DNA from: JAGQSZ01 sp049647585
GTDB taxonomy: Bacteria > Actinomycetota > Acidimicrobiia > Acidimicrobiales > Microtrichaceae
Assembly: GCA_049647585.1 (NCBI GenBank)
Contig: JBARXY010000012.1
Coordinates: 96,282-160,281 of the forward strand
DNA length: 64,000 nt
Direction: 5' to 3'
Every line of letters starts with the position of its first letter. Position 1 is the stretch's first letter. Under the pieces are notes generated by a model. It was not told where the DNA came from. It saw nothing but the letters and a program-made list of their open reading frames with translations, and made no database searches. Below are positions 1 through 8,137 of the stretch, one piece after another. A program made the translations under genes and the position numbers.

Positions 1-1
1 A

Positions 2-2779
2 TTTGAGATCCCGGCGTTGCGAAGCGAGGCGATGCGACTCGAGAATCTCCGTGACACAGCACAGGCCGACTACATCGACGTGCACCTGGCGCTCGGTAAC
101 TACACCTCGATCATTCCCGAACTTCATTCACTCGTTGCTCAGGATCCCCTTTCCCCACGTCATTGGGGTCAGATGATGACCGCGTTGTATTGCGACGGAC
201 GCTCAGATGAAGCCCTCGAAGCCTTCGCCCGTGCTCGGGAAACGTTCGTCGAATATATGAACGTCGAGCCCAGCGGTGAACTCGCCGGTTTGCGTAGTGC
301 GATTCTGAGCGGCGAGCGACCGGAGTCGCTCCTTCGGTGGCCGCCAACCGGATCGATGGTCGAGGGACCTGATTGCAATGGCGCCCGGCCGGGCGCCGAG
401 TCGCTGGTCGCTGTGACCTCGAATCAGCCGAACTCCTTGGGCGCCAGGGTCCGCAACGGTGAAACGCTGATCCTCACCGGCCCCGCCGGAATCGGAAAGA
501 CACACTTGCTGCGTGCCATCGGCGCCACCTTTGAGGCACGACGTTGTTCGGCGCCGTTGCTCTCGGCAAGCGCGCTGAGTCGGGGCGTCCCGCTAGGTGT
601 ATTCGCCGGCCAGGCTGGGATAGGGAGTGGCGAGCGAAGTTCTCCAACAGCGCTCATCGACTTCTTCACACGCCGTCGATCGATGACAGTTCTGCTCGTT
701 GACAATGTCGACCATTTGGATGAGGCATCGCTGTTCGTGGTCACGCACCTCATTCGCACTTCACGCGTGCCGGCCATCCTTACCTCTCGCGACTTGACGA
801 GCGCGCCAGCAGAGATTCGAGCGCTATATGACAGCGGCGAATTGAGCGAAGTCGAAATGCATGGACTTTCTGATGTCGAAGCACAAGAGGCCATCACGCA
901 GATGCTCGACGGGTCCTTGACCCCTGATGCTCTTCCTCGCCTGCTCGAAGCAAGTGGAGGCAATCCGCTGCACCTGCGCGAGGTCATCACCGGATCATTG
1001 GACGATGGTCGTCTTGTCCAGACCAGCCACGGCTGGGAGCTACAAGGGGCTCCTGCAGCCACGCCCAGACTCGCTCAACTTGTTGGCGAAAGTTTCAGTG
1101 CTCTCGATGAGAGCAGCCTTGAAGCAGCGGCTTCTGTCGCCATCGCGGGGGAGTATCCGGCCAACGCCATAGGCCAAGCCGAACGGAGGGCGCTCGCGCG
1201 TTCGGGGCTTCTGACCTTGGCCGACAACGGATGGGTCCAACTGGCGGATCCGCTTCATGGCGAATTCCTTAGGACCCACTTCTCGGATGTCCTTTGGCAT
1301 GAACTCACCCGCGAGGCGGTCAAGGTGCTTCGGTCCGATGTGGCAGCGACCAGACCAGAAGCCCGGCGGCGGGCCCGTATTCTGGCGCTCGACCTTGACG
1401 ATCCGATTGATGTCGAGGAGACCCTCGTCCTGGCCGAACAGGCACTTGGCGCTTTCGATGAACGTCTGGCACTTCGTGCGGCAGAAGCGGTGATCGCCCA
1501 CTCTCCGCTCGATGGCCGTGCATATCGCATCGCCGGTCTGGCAGCATCAGCCCTTGGAGACGTGGAGGCTTCCGACGGGTACTTTGAGATGGCCCACCTC
1601 CACGCCGCCTCGGCGGAGGAGGGGACGGCACTGGCATTGGCTCAAGCCGAGCATCTCGGGTTACGACACCATGATGCCGCCGGCGCACTTGCACTAGTTC
1701 AGGGGGCGCTGTCCGATATCGATGGTCCCGACGAGGTGGCGCATCTGGAGCGCGCCAGTATGCGTTGGGCTGTCGTCGCCGGTTACGGAGGCGAGGCGAT
1801 CAGCGCACCAGAGAAAATCGCTGATGCTGCGACCGCGTTCGGGTTGATCACCGTTGGTATGTCGGGGGTGATCAGCGGGCCGCTCGAAGAGGCCGTGAGG
1901 GTTCTTGTTCGGCTACGTCAAGTACCTGATGACATCATCGAAATGGTTCCCGGCGGGGCTCCGCTGATAGAGCTCACCGAGATCATGGCGCTGTCCAACT
2001 CCGGTGACGTCGTGTCCTCCAGGCGTCGCCTGCGGGAACGAATTGCCGAGGCCGTGACCGTGGATCCTGAGACACTCGGTATGTGGGAATATGCCCTCGG
2101 CTTCAGCGAGTTGTTCTCGGGCGACGCAGAACAAGCCCGCAGATTGGGAGAGTCCGCTTCCAAGCATCTTGAATGGCGAGATACCGCCGGGCTACTTCCA
2201 GCGGCCAGGGCCCTGACTGGAGCGGCCGCCCGAGCGACGGGGCGTAGCGCCGAATCACGCGAACTGTTTGATGCAGTGCCCGAACCAGCCGCCGGAGACC
2301 CGAAGGTCGTCATGCTGCGTGGGTGGACCGAAGCGTGGCAAGCGCACACTGACGGGCGTGCTGACGACGCGGGCCGAACCCTTGTCGATGCCGCCCAATG
2401 GCTGCTCACGGCGCAGCACACCTACTTCGCGGGCATGCTTGCCCACTGCGCAGTCCGGGCCGGCAGATGTATCCCCGAAGCCATTGATGTGCTCCGGCAC
2501 GCCGGGTCTATCGCCGGGGGTGGGTTGTTGGACCTCTTCGCCCGCCACGGCGAGGCGACCATCGAAGACGACAGGCTCGCCCTCGACTTGATCGCCAGAG
2601 AGGCGAGAGAGCTGGGAATGGCAACAACAGCTGTCGACACATGGATGTCACTTGCACGGTCGTCACCAGAGGACGGCCCGACGATCGCGCCAGACTCTCA
2701 ACTACAGCGAGCGTCGGTTGAGCAGTTGCGCTCCGAAGTGCCGGCCATGGTGCTCTGGGCCGAACAGTTCGAGGACTGA
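2..2779 (+). CDS. BTAD/AAA ATPase transcriptional regulator (5' partial)
   Basis: The frame is open to the left edge, so the N-terminal DNA-binding winged helix expected for this class (AfsR/SARP-like) lies outside the window; the in-frame TTG at 17 is probably not the true start. The first ~95 visible residues resemble a bacterial transcriptional activator domain (helical, HWGQMMTALYCDGR). A P-loop GPAGIGKTH follows at about residues 154-162 (counted from 17) and a Walker-B-like LLVDNVDHLDE near 226-236, a STAND/AAA arrangement. The C-terminal ~500 residues are alanine- and leucine-rich and helical, probably TPR-like repeats. Likely a cytoplasmic ATP-dependent transcription activator; its ligand and targets cannot be told from here. 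Confidence 0.8.
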   Translation, partial: FEIPALRSEAMRLENLRDTAQADYIDVHLALGNYTSIIPELHSLVAQDPLSPRHWGQMMTALYCDGRSDEALEAFARARETFVEYMNVEPSGELAGLRSAILSGERPESLLRWPPTGSMVEGPDCNGARPGAESLVAVTSNQPNSLGARVRNGETLILTGPAGIGKTHLLRAIGATFEARRCSAPLLSASALSRGVPLGVFAGQAGIGSGERSSPTALIDFFTRRRSMTVLLVDNVDHLDEASLFVVTHLIRTSRVPAILTSRDLTSAPAEIRALYDSGELSEVEMHGLSDVEAQEAITQMLDGSLTPDALPRLLEASGGNPLHLREVITGSLDDGRLVQTSHGWELQGAPAATPRLAQLVGESFSALDESSLEAAASVAIAGEYPANAIGQAERRALARSGLLTLADNGWVQLADPLHGEFLRTHFSDVLWHELTREAVKVLRSDVAATRPEARRRARILALDLDDPIDVEETLVLAEQALGAFDERLALRAAEAVIAHSPLDGRAYRIAGLAASALGDVEASDGYFEMAHLHAASAEEGTALALAQAEHLGLRHHDAAGALALVQGALSDIDGPDEVAHLERASMRWAVVAGYGGEAISAPEKIADAATAFGLITVGMSGVISGPLEEAVRVLVRLRQVPDDIIEMVPGGAPLIELTEIMALSNSGDVVSSRRRLRERIAEAVTVDPETLGMWEYALGFSELFSGDAEQARRLGESASKHLEWRDTAGLLPAARALTGAAARATGRSAESRELFDAVPEPAAGDPKVVMLRGWTEAWQAHTDGRADDAGRTLVDAAQWLLTAQHTYFAGMLAHCAVRAGRCIPEAIDVLRHAGSIAGGGLLDLFARHGEATIEDDRLALDLIAREARELGMATTAVDTWMSLARSSPEDGPTIAPDSQLQRASVEQLRSEVPAMVLWAEQFED

Positions 2780-2794
2780 AACCACCTTCGTCAT

Positions 2795-2817
2795 CACCGG
2801 CGACTCTCGGGCCGGTG
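2795..2817 (+). terminator. hairpin after the BTAD/AAA gene
   Basis: Perfect 7-bp arms (CACCGGC/GCCGGTG) with a 9-nt loop begin 16 nt after the stop codon, between two convergent genes. There is no T-tract, so intrinsic termination is only a possibility. Confidence 0.35.
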
Positions 2818-2885
2818 CCGGGGTCCATGAGGACGATCCACTGACATGTACGGTACGCGGCGATCCGATTGCTCAAGTAGCTCGC

Positions 2886-4025
2886 CTAATGGCCCTCGAC
2901 CACGTCGGAAAGCAGTTGCCGTAGTTCTGCGGTTCGATGGGCCCAGGTGAATCGGTCGTGCACGAAGGCGGATCCGGCCTCGCCCATGACGGTTGCGCGC
3001 CCAGGGTCACCAAGTAGGCCCGCAACTGCATCGAGCACAGACCGGTCCGACTCGCTGTCGACCAACAGCCCGGTCTTACCGTCCACCAATGCGTCTGGCA
3101 CACCGCCGATATCGCCAGCTACGACCGGCCTGCCGATTCCGGCTGCCTGGATGAACACGATCCCGAATGCTTCCACCTCAAGGCCACCCTTGCGTTCACG
3201 GCAGGGCATGGCGAACACATCTCCCGCCGCGAAATGGGCGGGCAGTTCGTCCTCGGCAACCTGTCCGGTGACCGTGATGTACTCGGCAGCTTCCGACGAC
3301 CGAACCTGCGCGCGGATCTCATTCAGGTACGGACCGCCACCCACGATCAACAGTCGCGCATTAGGAACTCTCCGCCGAAGTTCGGGAAGTATCCGCACCA
3401 GGGTGTCCTGGCCTTTGCGCTCCACGATCCGTGACACGCATACGACCACCGGGTCGTCGCCGAGACCGTGTCTCTCTCTGATTTTCAGTGCGTCGACCCC
3501 AGGGTTGTAGAGCGAGTCATCGACCGCCGGTGGAAGCATCTCGTAGCGGGGGGCCGGGCCGAAGCTCGGTCTGAGCATCTGGTCACACCAGGCTGAAACG
3601 AAGGTGATCAGCGACGCGTCGGAACCGATGCGTCGCAGCAGCTTCGAACCACCCGGAACACGCGCGGCCGAAACCTCGAGACCGTGAGTGAACGCAACGT
3701 ATGGAACCCCGGTCCGCTTCACGATCGCGGTACCCATCAGCCCCAACGGGAAAGCCGCGCCGAATACCACGACCTCGGGCTCGTAGCGCTCGATCAGGCG
3801 CAAGGTGTGGCGAAGCACAAGCGGAGTCGGAAGCAGCGTCGAGGTGCGTTCCCGGACAACCCGGAAGGGTGCCGTTCGATCCCAGGCTGCGTGTCCTTCG
3901 TAGGAGGAGCCGTAGAGGGTTACGTCATCGCCAGCCTCGCTGAGCCCACGGCTCAGTTGGTCGACGTAGTACTGGATCCCTCCGATCCTTGGAGGTAGGT
4001 CGTTGGTTACGACAAGGACCCGCAT
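2886..4025 (-). CDS. GT4 glycosyltransferase, PimB-like mannosyltransferase
   Basis: A 379-aa protein with two Rossmann-like halves typical of GT-B family 4 enzymes. It begins MRVLVVTNDLPPRIGG, with the glycine loop of PimB/PimA-type phosphatidylinositol mannoside mannosyltransferases. The acceptor-side region has FTHGLEV, the donor half has VSRIVERKGQD and IVGGGPY, and the C-terminal nucleotide-sugar loop reads EVEAFGIVFIQAAG. In the usual E-x7-E motif the second glutamate is replaced by glutamine here. Likely transfers a hexose from a nucleotide sugar or GDP-mannose to a glycolipid at the inner membrane face. The mannoside role is inferred from similarity to actinobacterial PimB-type enzymes; other GT4 acceptors are possible. 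Convergent with the upstream regulator. Confidence 0.8.
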   Translation of the reverse strand: MRVLVVTNDLPPRIGGIQYYVDQLSRGLSEAGDDVTLYGSSYEGHAAWDRTAPFRVVRERTSTLLPTPLVLRHTLRLIERYEPEVVVFGAAFPLGLMGTAIVKRTGVPYVAFTHGLEVSAARVPGGSKLLRRIGSDASLITFVSAWCDQMLRPSFGPAPRYEMLPPAVDDSLYNPGVDALKIRERHGLGDDPVVVCVSRIVERKGQDTLVRILPELRRRVPNARLLIVGGGPYLNEIRAQVRSSEAAEYITVTGQVAEDELPAHFAAGDVFAMPCRERKGGLEVEAFGIVFIQAAGIGRPVVAGDIGGVPDALVDGKTGLLVDSESDRSVLDAVAGLLGDPGRATVMGEAGSAFVHDRFTWAHRTAELRQLLSDVVEGH

Positions 4026-4052
4026 GCCCGTTTACCTACTTGCCGCAAGCTC

Positions 4053-4787
4053 TCAGCGGACCGCTGAGCGGAAGAACTCGGTCGTCTCCTGCCAGCATTC
4101 GTCCGCGGTCGCAGCGTTGTAGACCTCTGGACGGTCGTCGTTGAAGAAGGCGTGATCGACCCCCGGATGCACCGTTAGTTCGACATCCTTTCCCAGCGCA
4201 AGCAGTTCGTCGCGGAACGCCGCCGCCAGATCGGGAGTGAAGAAGCCGTCCTTCTCCGCGTAGTGGCCGTGCACAGGTGCCGACAGCCGTGACCAGTCGG
4301 GAGCTGCATCTGGCCATGGAATCAGGCCGTAGTAGGGGGCACAGGCCTGGATGTGTTCGGGTGCCGTCGCCGCAATGACGAGCGCCAGTCCTCCGCCCAT
4401 GCAGAAGCCGGTCACCCCGACTCCGCTCGACGACACGGCCTCGGAGCCGACCAGGTAGTCGATCGCGCCCGACATGTCCTTGACCGCCTGGGGCAGGTTG
4501 AGCGCCATCATCAACTTGCCGGCCTCGTCGGGTTCTGTCGTCTTCTCGCCGCGATAGAGATCTGGGGCGAGAGCGCTGAAACCGGCCTCCGCGTAGCGAT
4601 CTACGACGTTCATTATGTGTGGAACCAGGCCCCACCACTCCTGGATCACCAGCACACCCGGGCCGGACCCGGAAATCGAAGGAGCGAAGTAACCACTGCC
4701 GGAAGAACCGTTGGATGGAAACGAAACGAGCTGTCCACGGCGCTCGACCGAGTCCGCGGTCGTCTTGTCAGGTGATTCAGAAGCCAT
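4053..4787 (-). CDS. dienelactone hydrolase family protein
   Basis: A 244-aa alpha/beta hydrolase of the dienelactone hydrolase family. The catalytic triad can be read directly: Cys129 in GFCMGG, Asp180 in GHYAEKDG and His212 in HPGVDHAFFND. The family hydrolyses dienelactones or related carboxylic esters in the cytoplasm; the physiological substrate is unknown. It lies downstream of and co-directional with the eIF2B-like gene, and the glycosyltransferase follows 27 nt after its stop. A TAACGT hexamer sits six bases before the ATG, so it may also be transcribed from its own leaderless promoter. Confidence 0.88.
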   Translation of the reverse strand: MASESPDKTTADSVERRGQLVSFPSNGSSGSGYFAPSISGSGPGVLVIQEWWGLVPHIMNVVDRYAEAGFSALAPDLYRGEKTTEPDEAGKLMMALNLPQAVKDMSGAIDYLVGSEAVSSSGVGVTGFCMGGGLALVIAATAPEHIQACAPYYGLIPWPDAAPDWSRLSAPVHGHYAEKDGFFTPDLAAAFRDELLALGKDVELTVHPGVDHAFFNDDRPEVYNAATADECWQETTEFFRSAVR

Positions 4788-4793
4788 GGCTGG

Positions 4794-4799
4794 ACGTTA
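4794..4799 (-). promoter_or_regulatory. leaderless -10 box of the dienelactone hydrolase gene
   Basis: TAACGT on the minus strand fits the actinobacterial TANNNT -10 consensus and lies exactly 6 nt before the ATG, with no Shine-Dalgarno sequence between them. Confidence 0.5.
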
Positions 4800-4809
4800 C
4801 CGCCCGCCA

Positions 4810-5610
4810 TCAGCTCGGGGGACGGAACAACTCCGGAGCGATCGGACAGTCCGTTGCCAGAAGCGCTGCAGCGATATCGACAACTCCGATTTCGGCGGCC
4901 GCCCTGTCGGCGAGATCAAGGGGAAAGAGTTCCTCCGGTGCGTAGAGCGGGTCGGAACGGAGTTCCCAGCGGGAGTTGAGCGCATCGAACATCCGCTCGG
5001 GCATCAGTCGACCGACTCCGACGACGATCCAGACCGGAACTCCACTTTCGCGTGCGACAAGCGCGGCGGCGCGGGAACCAGCGGGTACCAGCGCTCGCTC
5101 CGGGCCGGCCGCGAATGCCTCCACCAGGACCAAGTCTGCAGCCTCGACAACGGCCGAGGTGTTTCGGGATGCGGCGCTGCTGGCATCGATTTCCATGCGG
5201 AGCAGTTGCCGGACAGCCTCCTCGGACTCACCGTCAGAATCGATGATTGTGACCGCAACGTCACCGCGACGTCGCAACGCCCGGACGGTCTGTTCGGGCC
5301 AGCCGACGACGACGACCGAAGCTCCATCGGGAATCGATCCCGCAAGCAGCGCAGGAGTCGGGTCGTCGCTCATCATCTCTGCCGACGAGTAGGCCTCGGT
5401 CATCGGTTCCGGAGCGGTGAGGATTCGGGCAGCCAGCCACCAGAGCGGCCCACAGGTTGGATGGCGGTCCACGATTCTTCGGCAGGCAGACACCATTCCG
5501 GCAGGGTCGTCCCTGAACGCTGCGAGCGCCGCAGCTGACTCCTCGACCAGGAGCTCCGCGGGGGCGGACTGCGATCTGGCAACCATTCGGAGGCGTTCGA
5601 TGGGATGCAC
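4810..5610 (-). CDS. eIF2B/MtnA-like Rossmann-fold protein
   Basis: A 266-aa protein with a GTG start. The N-terminal ~80 residues are helical. The central and C-terminal part resembles the eIF-2B alpha/beta/delta and methylthioribose-1-phosphate isomerase fold: VTIIDSDGESEEAVR, then ADLVLVEAFAAGPERALV, then an alanine-rich helix and SGVPVWIVVGVGRLMP, the usual order of nucleotide/sugar-phosphate-binding strands. It lacks the complete catalytic signature of MtnA as I know it, so substrate and reaction are unknown. Translation initiation is an unlikely role in a bacterium. A TAGCAT box 6 nt upstream of the GTG suggests a leaderless transcript. Confidence 0.6.
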   Translation of the reverse strand: MHPIERLRMVARSQSAPAELLVEESAAALAAFRDDPAGMVSACRRIVDRHPTCGPLWWLAARILTAPEPMTEAYSSAEMMSDDPTPALLAGSIPDGASVVVVGWPEQTVRALRRRGDVAVTIIDSDGESEEAVRQLLRMEIDASSAASRNTSAVVEAADLVLVEAFAAGPERALVPAGSRAAALVARESGVPVWIVVGVGRLMPERMFDALNSRWELRSDPLYAPEELFPLDLADRAAAEIGVVDIAAALLATDCPIAPELFRPPS

Positions 5611-5616
5611 CCCATG

Positions 5617-5622
5617 ATGCTA
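5617..5622 (-). promoter_or_regulatory. leaderless -10 box of the eIF2B-like gene
   Basis: TAGCAT on the minus strand lies 6 nt before the GTG start, with no ribosome-binding site between. Confidence 0.5.
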
Positions 5623-5727
5623 GGTCGGACTCGTCGGACCTGATCGGCCAGCGACGCAGCCGATGGATGCGGCCGCGTCGCCCCCGGGTTCAACCATGGG
5701 CGTCCAGCCGCGCTACCTTCTGATGCC

Positions 5728-6213
5728 GTGGCAACCGTGTCTCAAGACCTGATGATCCAGCCAATCGGCCGTGACCCCTTGAAGGTGGCCGACCAGGTAA
5801 CGATGTTCCACCTAGCGCTGGTTGTCCTCGATCCGTACACCTACGAGAGCTCGTGGGTTCTCGAAACCGCTGGACGGATTCTCACCGAGTTCGGCGAGGC
5901 AGACTGCCGGGCCGGATGGCTGGTCACTGCAGACGACAAGGACACCAGGTCTTTTCTTGGACCTTGGGCGGAACGCCTCATGGTCTTCTGTGATCCAGAT
6001 CGCTCGACCGTGAAGGGCCTGGGCATCGAAACACTCCCGGCCCTCGTCCACATCGGCAACGACGAGTCGATCATCGGCAAGTCAGAGGGCTGGGACCCTG
6101 ACGGCTGGAGAGAAATCACCGACAACCTGGCGGTGATGATGTCTTGGAGCAAGCCGTTGATCCCGATTCCGGGCGATCCGGTGCCCTTCGACGGCTCCCC
6201 CGCCCAGGGCTGA
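5728..6213 (+). CDS. thioredoxin-fold-like protein lacking CXXC
   Basis: A 161-aa protein with a GTG start (an ATG lies eight codons in). The order of segments FHLALVVLDPYTYESSWVL, a helix, DCRAGWLVTADD, then GIETLPALVHIGND resembles a thioredoxin fold with the cis-proline loop (TLPALV), but no CXXC or equivalent Cys pair is present at the active-site position, so it is unlikely to be a redox enzyme. Probably cytoplasmic; no signal peptide. Convergent with the L,D-transpeptidase gene. The function is unknown and the fold is inferred from pattern only. Confidence 0.6.
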   Translation: MATVSQDLMIQPIGRDPLKVADQVTMFHLALVVLDPYTYESSWVLETAGRILTEFGEADCRAGWLVTADDKDTRSFLGPWAERLMVFCDPDRSTVKGLGIETLPALVHIGNDESIIGKSEGWDPDGWREITDNLAVMMSWSKPLIPIPGDPVPFDGSPAQG

Positions 6214-6254
6214 GTTCTCCATCTGAGCCGGGCCAGGCCAAGCCCCGCCATCTG

Positions 6255-6269
6255 AGCCCGATCCGGGCT
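6255..6269. terminator. short hairpin at the convergent gene ends
   Basis: AGCCCG/CGGGCT arms with a 3-nt loop overlap the stop codon of the L,D-transpeptidase gene. The surrounding 55 bp also contain a duplicated CCATCTGAGCC motif. There is no T-tract. Confidence 0.3.
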
Positions 6270-6942
6270 ACTTGACGACGACGACCTTGGTGCCGACCGG
6301 CGCCCACGCGTACAGGAACGCTGCGTCGATGTTCTTCTGACGAACGCAACCAGCGGAACGGTAGGTGCCAAGCTGCGCCTCGCTCTGGAGGGGTCGCCCA
6401 CTCAGATCGGTCGGTATCGAGTGGAAGCCGATGGCCGCGCCCCGACCGTGGGCGAACCGCACCATGTACTCCATTCTCGCCCGGCCATTCATCGAGGTCG
6501 TGTGGCGGCTCTTGGAGAAGACGTGATAGGTGCCGGTCCTCGGCGTTCCGGCTCGGCCGGATACCAAATAGGTATGAGCGACCACGCCGTTGGCTTCAAC
6601 CCACCAAACCCGCTGTTGGCCAACCGAATAGACGACACGTCGACCAGTTCCCGAGTCGGCCGGGAGCCCTCGAAGGTCCGGCGCAGGGGGCTTGGGGGCG
6701 GGGGGCTTCGGCGCAGGAGGCTTGGGAGCGGGCGGCGCCGGGGGCCTAGTTGTCGGCGGCGACGGTGGCGTCGTGGTTGTCGGCGGTGTCGTCGTTGAAG
6801 TAGTTGTCGAAGTGGAAGTGGTCGTGGTCGTCGTCGGTTCCTGGGCGCTCACCGCGGTCGAGCCCAGGAGGGTCAACGCGATCGCGAAGACAAGAACTGC
6901 AAGGTCACGGACTACCAGTCGCACATTTCGGGTGGGAGTCAT
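6268..6942 (-). CDS. secreted L,D-transpeptidase (YkuD) with Thr/Pro linker
   Basis: A 224-aa protein. An N-terminal signal peptide or anchor (VRDLAVLVFAIALTLL, cleavage probably after STAVSA) is followed by a long Thr/Ser/Pro-rich linker with three PPAPK repeats (~residues 35-90). The C-terminal YkuD domain has the catalytic pair His174 (GFHSIP) and Cys199 (SAGCVR). It would act outside the membrane, making 3-3 peptidoglycan cross-links or attaching protein to the wall. The ATG is preceded by GAGGTGA, a good ribosome-binding site. The linker presumably spans the wall. It lies downstream of csoR with 151 nt between, including a hairpin, so it is probably transcribed separately. Confidence 0.9.
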   Translation of the reverse strand: MTPTRNVRLVVRDLAVLVFAIALTLLGSTAVSAQEPTTTTTTSTSTTTSTTTPPTTTTPPSPPTTRPPAPPAPKPPAPKPPAPKPPAPDLRGLPADSGTGRRVVYSVGQQRVWWVEANGVVAHTYLVSGRAGTPRTGTYHVFSKSRHTTSMNGRARMEYMVRFAHGRGAAIGFHSIPTDLSGRPLQSEAQLGTYRSAGCVRQKNIDAAFLYAWAPVGTKVVVVK

Positions 6943-7026
6943 TTCTTCACCTCAACTACGAATCATCTGGAGGAATATCTGGGCCGTGGTCCCGACGGAT
7001 CGAGCGATCACTGTTCCAGATTGATC

Positions 7027-7059
7027 GGCACTCTATTGGCTCCAACTGAGCCAGAGGCC
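7027..7059 (-). terminator. hairpin downstream of csoR
   Basis: A nested stem (GGCTC/GAGCC inner, CTCT/AGAG and GGC/GCC outer, 5-nt loop) begins about 35 nt after the csoR stop and may separate csoR from the transpeptidase gene. No T-tract. Confidence 0.35.
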
Positions 7060-7093
7060 ATTTTGGCGAAATGTGCTCATCGACCGGGTCGAA

Positions 7094-7375
7094 TCAAGAC
7101 TTGACCAGCCTCCGGATGGCGTCGCTCGCCTCTTTGAGCTTCTCGTCCGCTTCCGGACCGCCCTCGGCGACAGCGCCTGCAACACAATGTGCAAGGTGCT
7201 CGTCCATCAACCCCAGAGCAACGCCCTGCAGCGCTCGCGTAACAGCAGAGATCTGAGTGAGGATGTCGATGCAGTATCGATCCTCATCGACCATTCCGGC
7301 GATCCCTCTGACTTGGCCTTCGATCCGCTTCAGACGGCGGAGGTAGGCGTCCTTATCGGCTTCGTATCCGTGCAT
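7094..7375 (-). CDS. csoR: CsoR-family copper-sensing repressor
   Basis: A 93-aa all-helical DUF156 protein with the Cu(I)-binding triad in place: Cys35 (RYCIDIL), His60 and Cys64 (MDEHLAHC). The basic face KDAYLRRLKRIEGQVRGI is typical of CsoR. Known members bind a GTATACCC/GGGTATAC-type operator and release it on Cu(I). Such an operator overlaps this gene's own -10 box, so autoregulation is strongly indicated. Unusually, no copper ATPase or copper chaperone is adjacent: the upstream gene is a SpoU methyltransferase and the downstream one an L,D-transpeptidase. Its other targets must lie elsewhere. RcnR or FrmR specificity is less likely given the C-H-C triad. Confidence 0.9.
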   Translation of the reverse strand: MHGYEADKDAYLRRLKRIEGQVRGIAGMVDEDRYCIDILTQISAVTRALQGVALGLMDEHLAHCVAGAVAEGGPEADEKLKEASDAIRRLVKS

Positions 7376-7381
7376 TCCTCA

Positions 7382-7402
7382 AGTATACCCGCTAGGGGTA
7401 TG
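7382..7402 (-). promoter_or_regulatory. CsoR operator overlapping a leaderless -10 box
   Basis: GTATACCC and GGGGTATG arms flank a short centre (7383-7402), matching the known CsoR operator architecture. On the minus strand TATACT (7387-7382) lies 6 nt before the csoR ATG and serves as a -10 box inside the operator, so bound repressor would block initiation. Confidence 0.75.
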
Positions 7403-7426
7403 CCTACGCTGAGGTGAGTGCCAGGG

Positions 7427-8113
7427 TCAGGCCCCTCCAAGCGCGTGGGTGAGGACCCACGTGTGAAGGGCGATTCCGGACGCGACCCCGGCATTGATCG
7501 AGCGGGTGGACCCGAACATGGTGATCGAGCAGACCATGGAACTCGCTTCACGAACGTCCTTGGACAGACCCGGCCCCTCCTGACCGAAGATGAGCATGCA
7601 ATTCCGGGGTAGCTCCACCGACTCGATTGGAACCGATCCCTCGATGTTGTCGATACCGACGATTGACAGGCCCTCACGCTCACACCAATCGACCAGCTCC
7701 GGGACTCCGGGATGGTGGTGGACGTGCATGTAACGGTCGGTGACCATCGCGCCCCGCCGGTTCCAGCGCCGCCTCCCGACGATATGGACCGAGCCAACCC
7801 CAAAGGCATTTGCGTTGCGAACGACTGTGCCGATATTGAAGTCGTGCTCCCAATTCTCCACCGCAACGTGGACCGGAAATCTACGGGTGTCGAGGTCGGC
7901 CCGGATCGCATCCACGCTCCAGTACCGGTAGCGATCGATGACGTTGCGGCGATCCCCCTCAGCAAGCAACTCTGGATCCAACCGGGGATCATCCGGCCAA
8001 GGACGGGCATGGGGTCCGACTCCGACTTGTTCTTCCGCGGCGACATCCGGGGCTTCGCCGGCAGATTCCGCTTCACCGGACCCATTCTCGCCACCTGATG
8101 CTTTGCCACTCAC
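7427..8113 (-). CDS. SpoU/TrmH-family RNA 2'-O-methyltransferase
   Basis: A 228-aa protein with a GTG start. The first ~50 residues are acidic and low-complexity. The SPOUT domain follows, with all three motifs: NIGTVVRNANAFGV, then LIFGQEGPGLS, then ITMFGSTRSINAGVASGIAL, which build the trefoil-knot SAM site. It likely methylates a ribose 2'-OH in tRNA or rRNA; the target nucleotide cannot be told. It is divergent from the CbiX gene with only 24 nt between start codons, and csoR follows downstream on the same strand behind its own operator. Confidence 0.88.
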   Translation of the reverse strand: MSGKASGGENGSGEAESAGEAPDVAAEEQVGVGPHARPWPDDPRLDPELLAEGDRRNVIDRYRYWSVDAIRADLDTRRFPVHVAVENWEHDFNIGTVVRNANAFGVGSVHIVGRRRWNRRGAMVTDRYMHVHHHPGVPELVDWCEREGLSIVGIDNIEGSVPIESVELPRNCMLIFGQEGPGLSKDVREASSMVCSITMFGSTRSINAGVASGIALHTWVLTHALGGA

Positions 8114-8125
8114 GTGACGGGACCG

Positions 8126-8131
8126 TAGCGT
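8126..8131 (+). promoter_or_regulatory. leaderless -10 box of the CbiX gene
   Basis: TAGCGT lies 6 nt before the GTG start at 8138; there is no Shine-Dalgarno sequence. The same hexamer is used before the leuA leader peptide. Confidence 0.5.
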
Positions 8132-8137
8132 CGAGAC

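Noticed and set aside
6943..7093. Leader of the L,D-transpeptidase gene considered for a c-di-AMP (ydaO-yuaA) riboswitch, which often precedes wall-remodelling genes
   Set aside because: None of the conserved ydaO sequence blocks is present; only the csoR downstream hairpin is seen.
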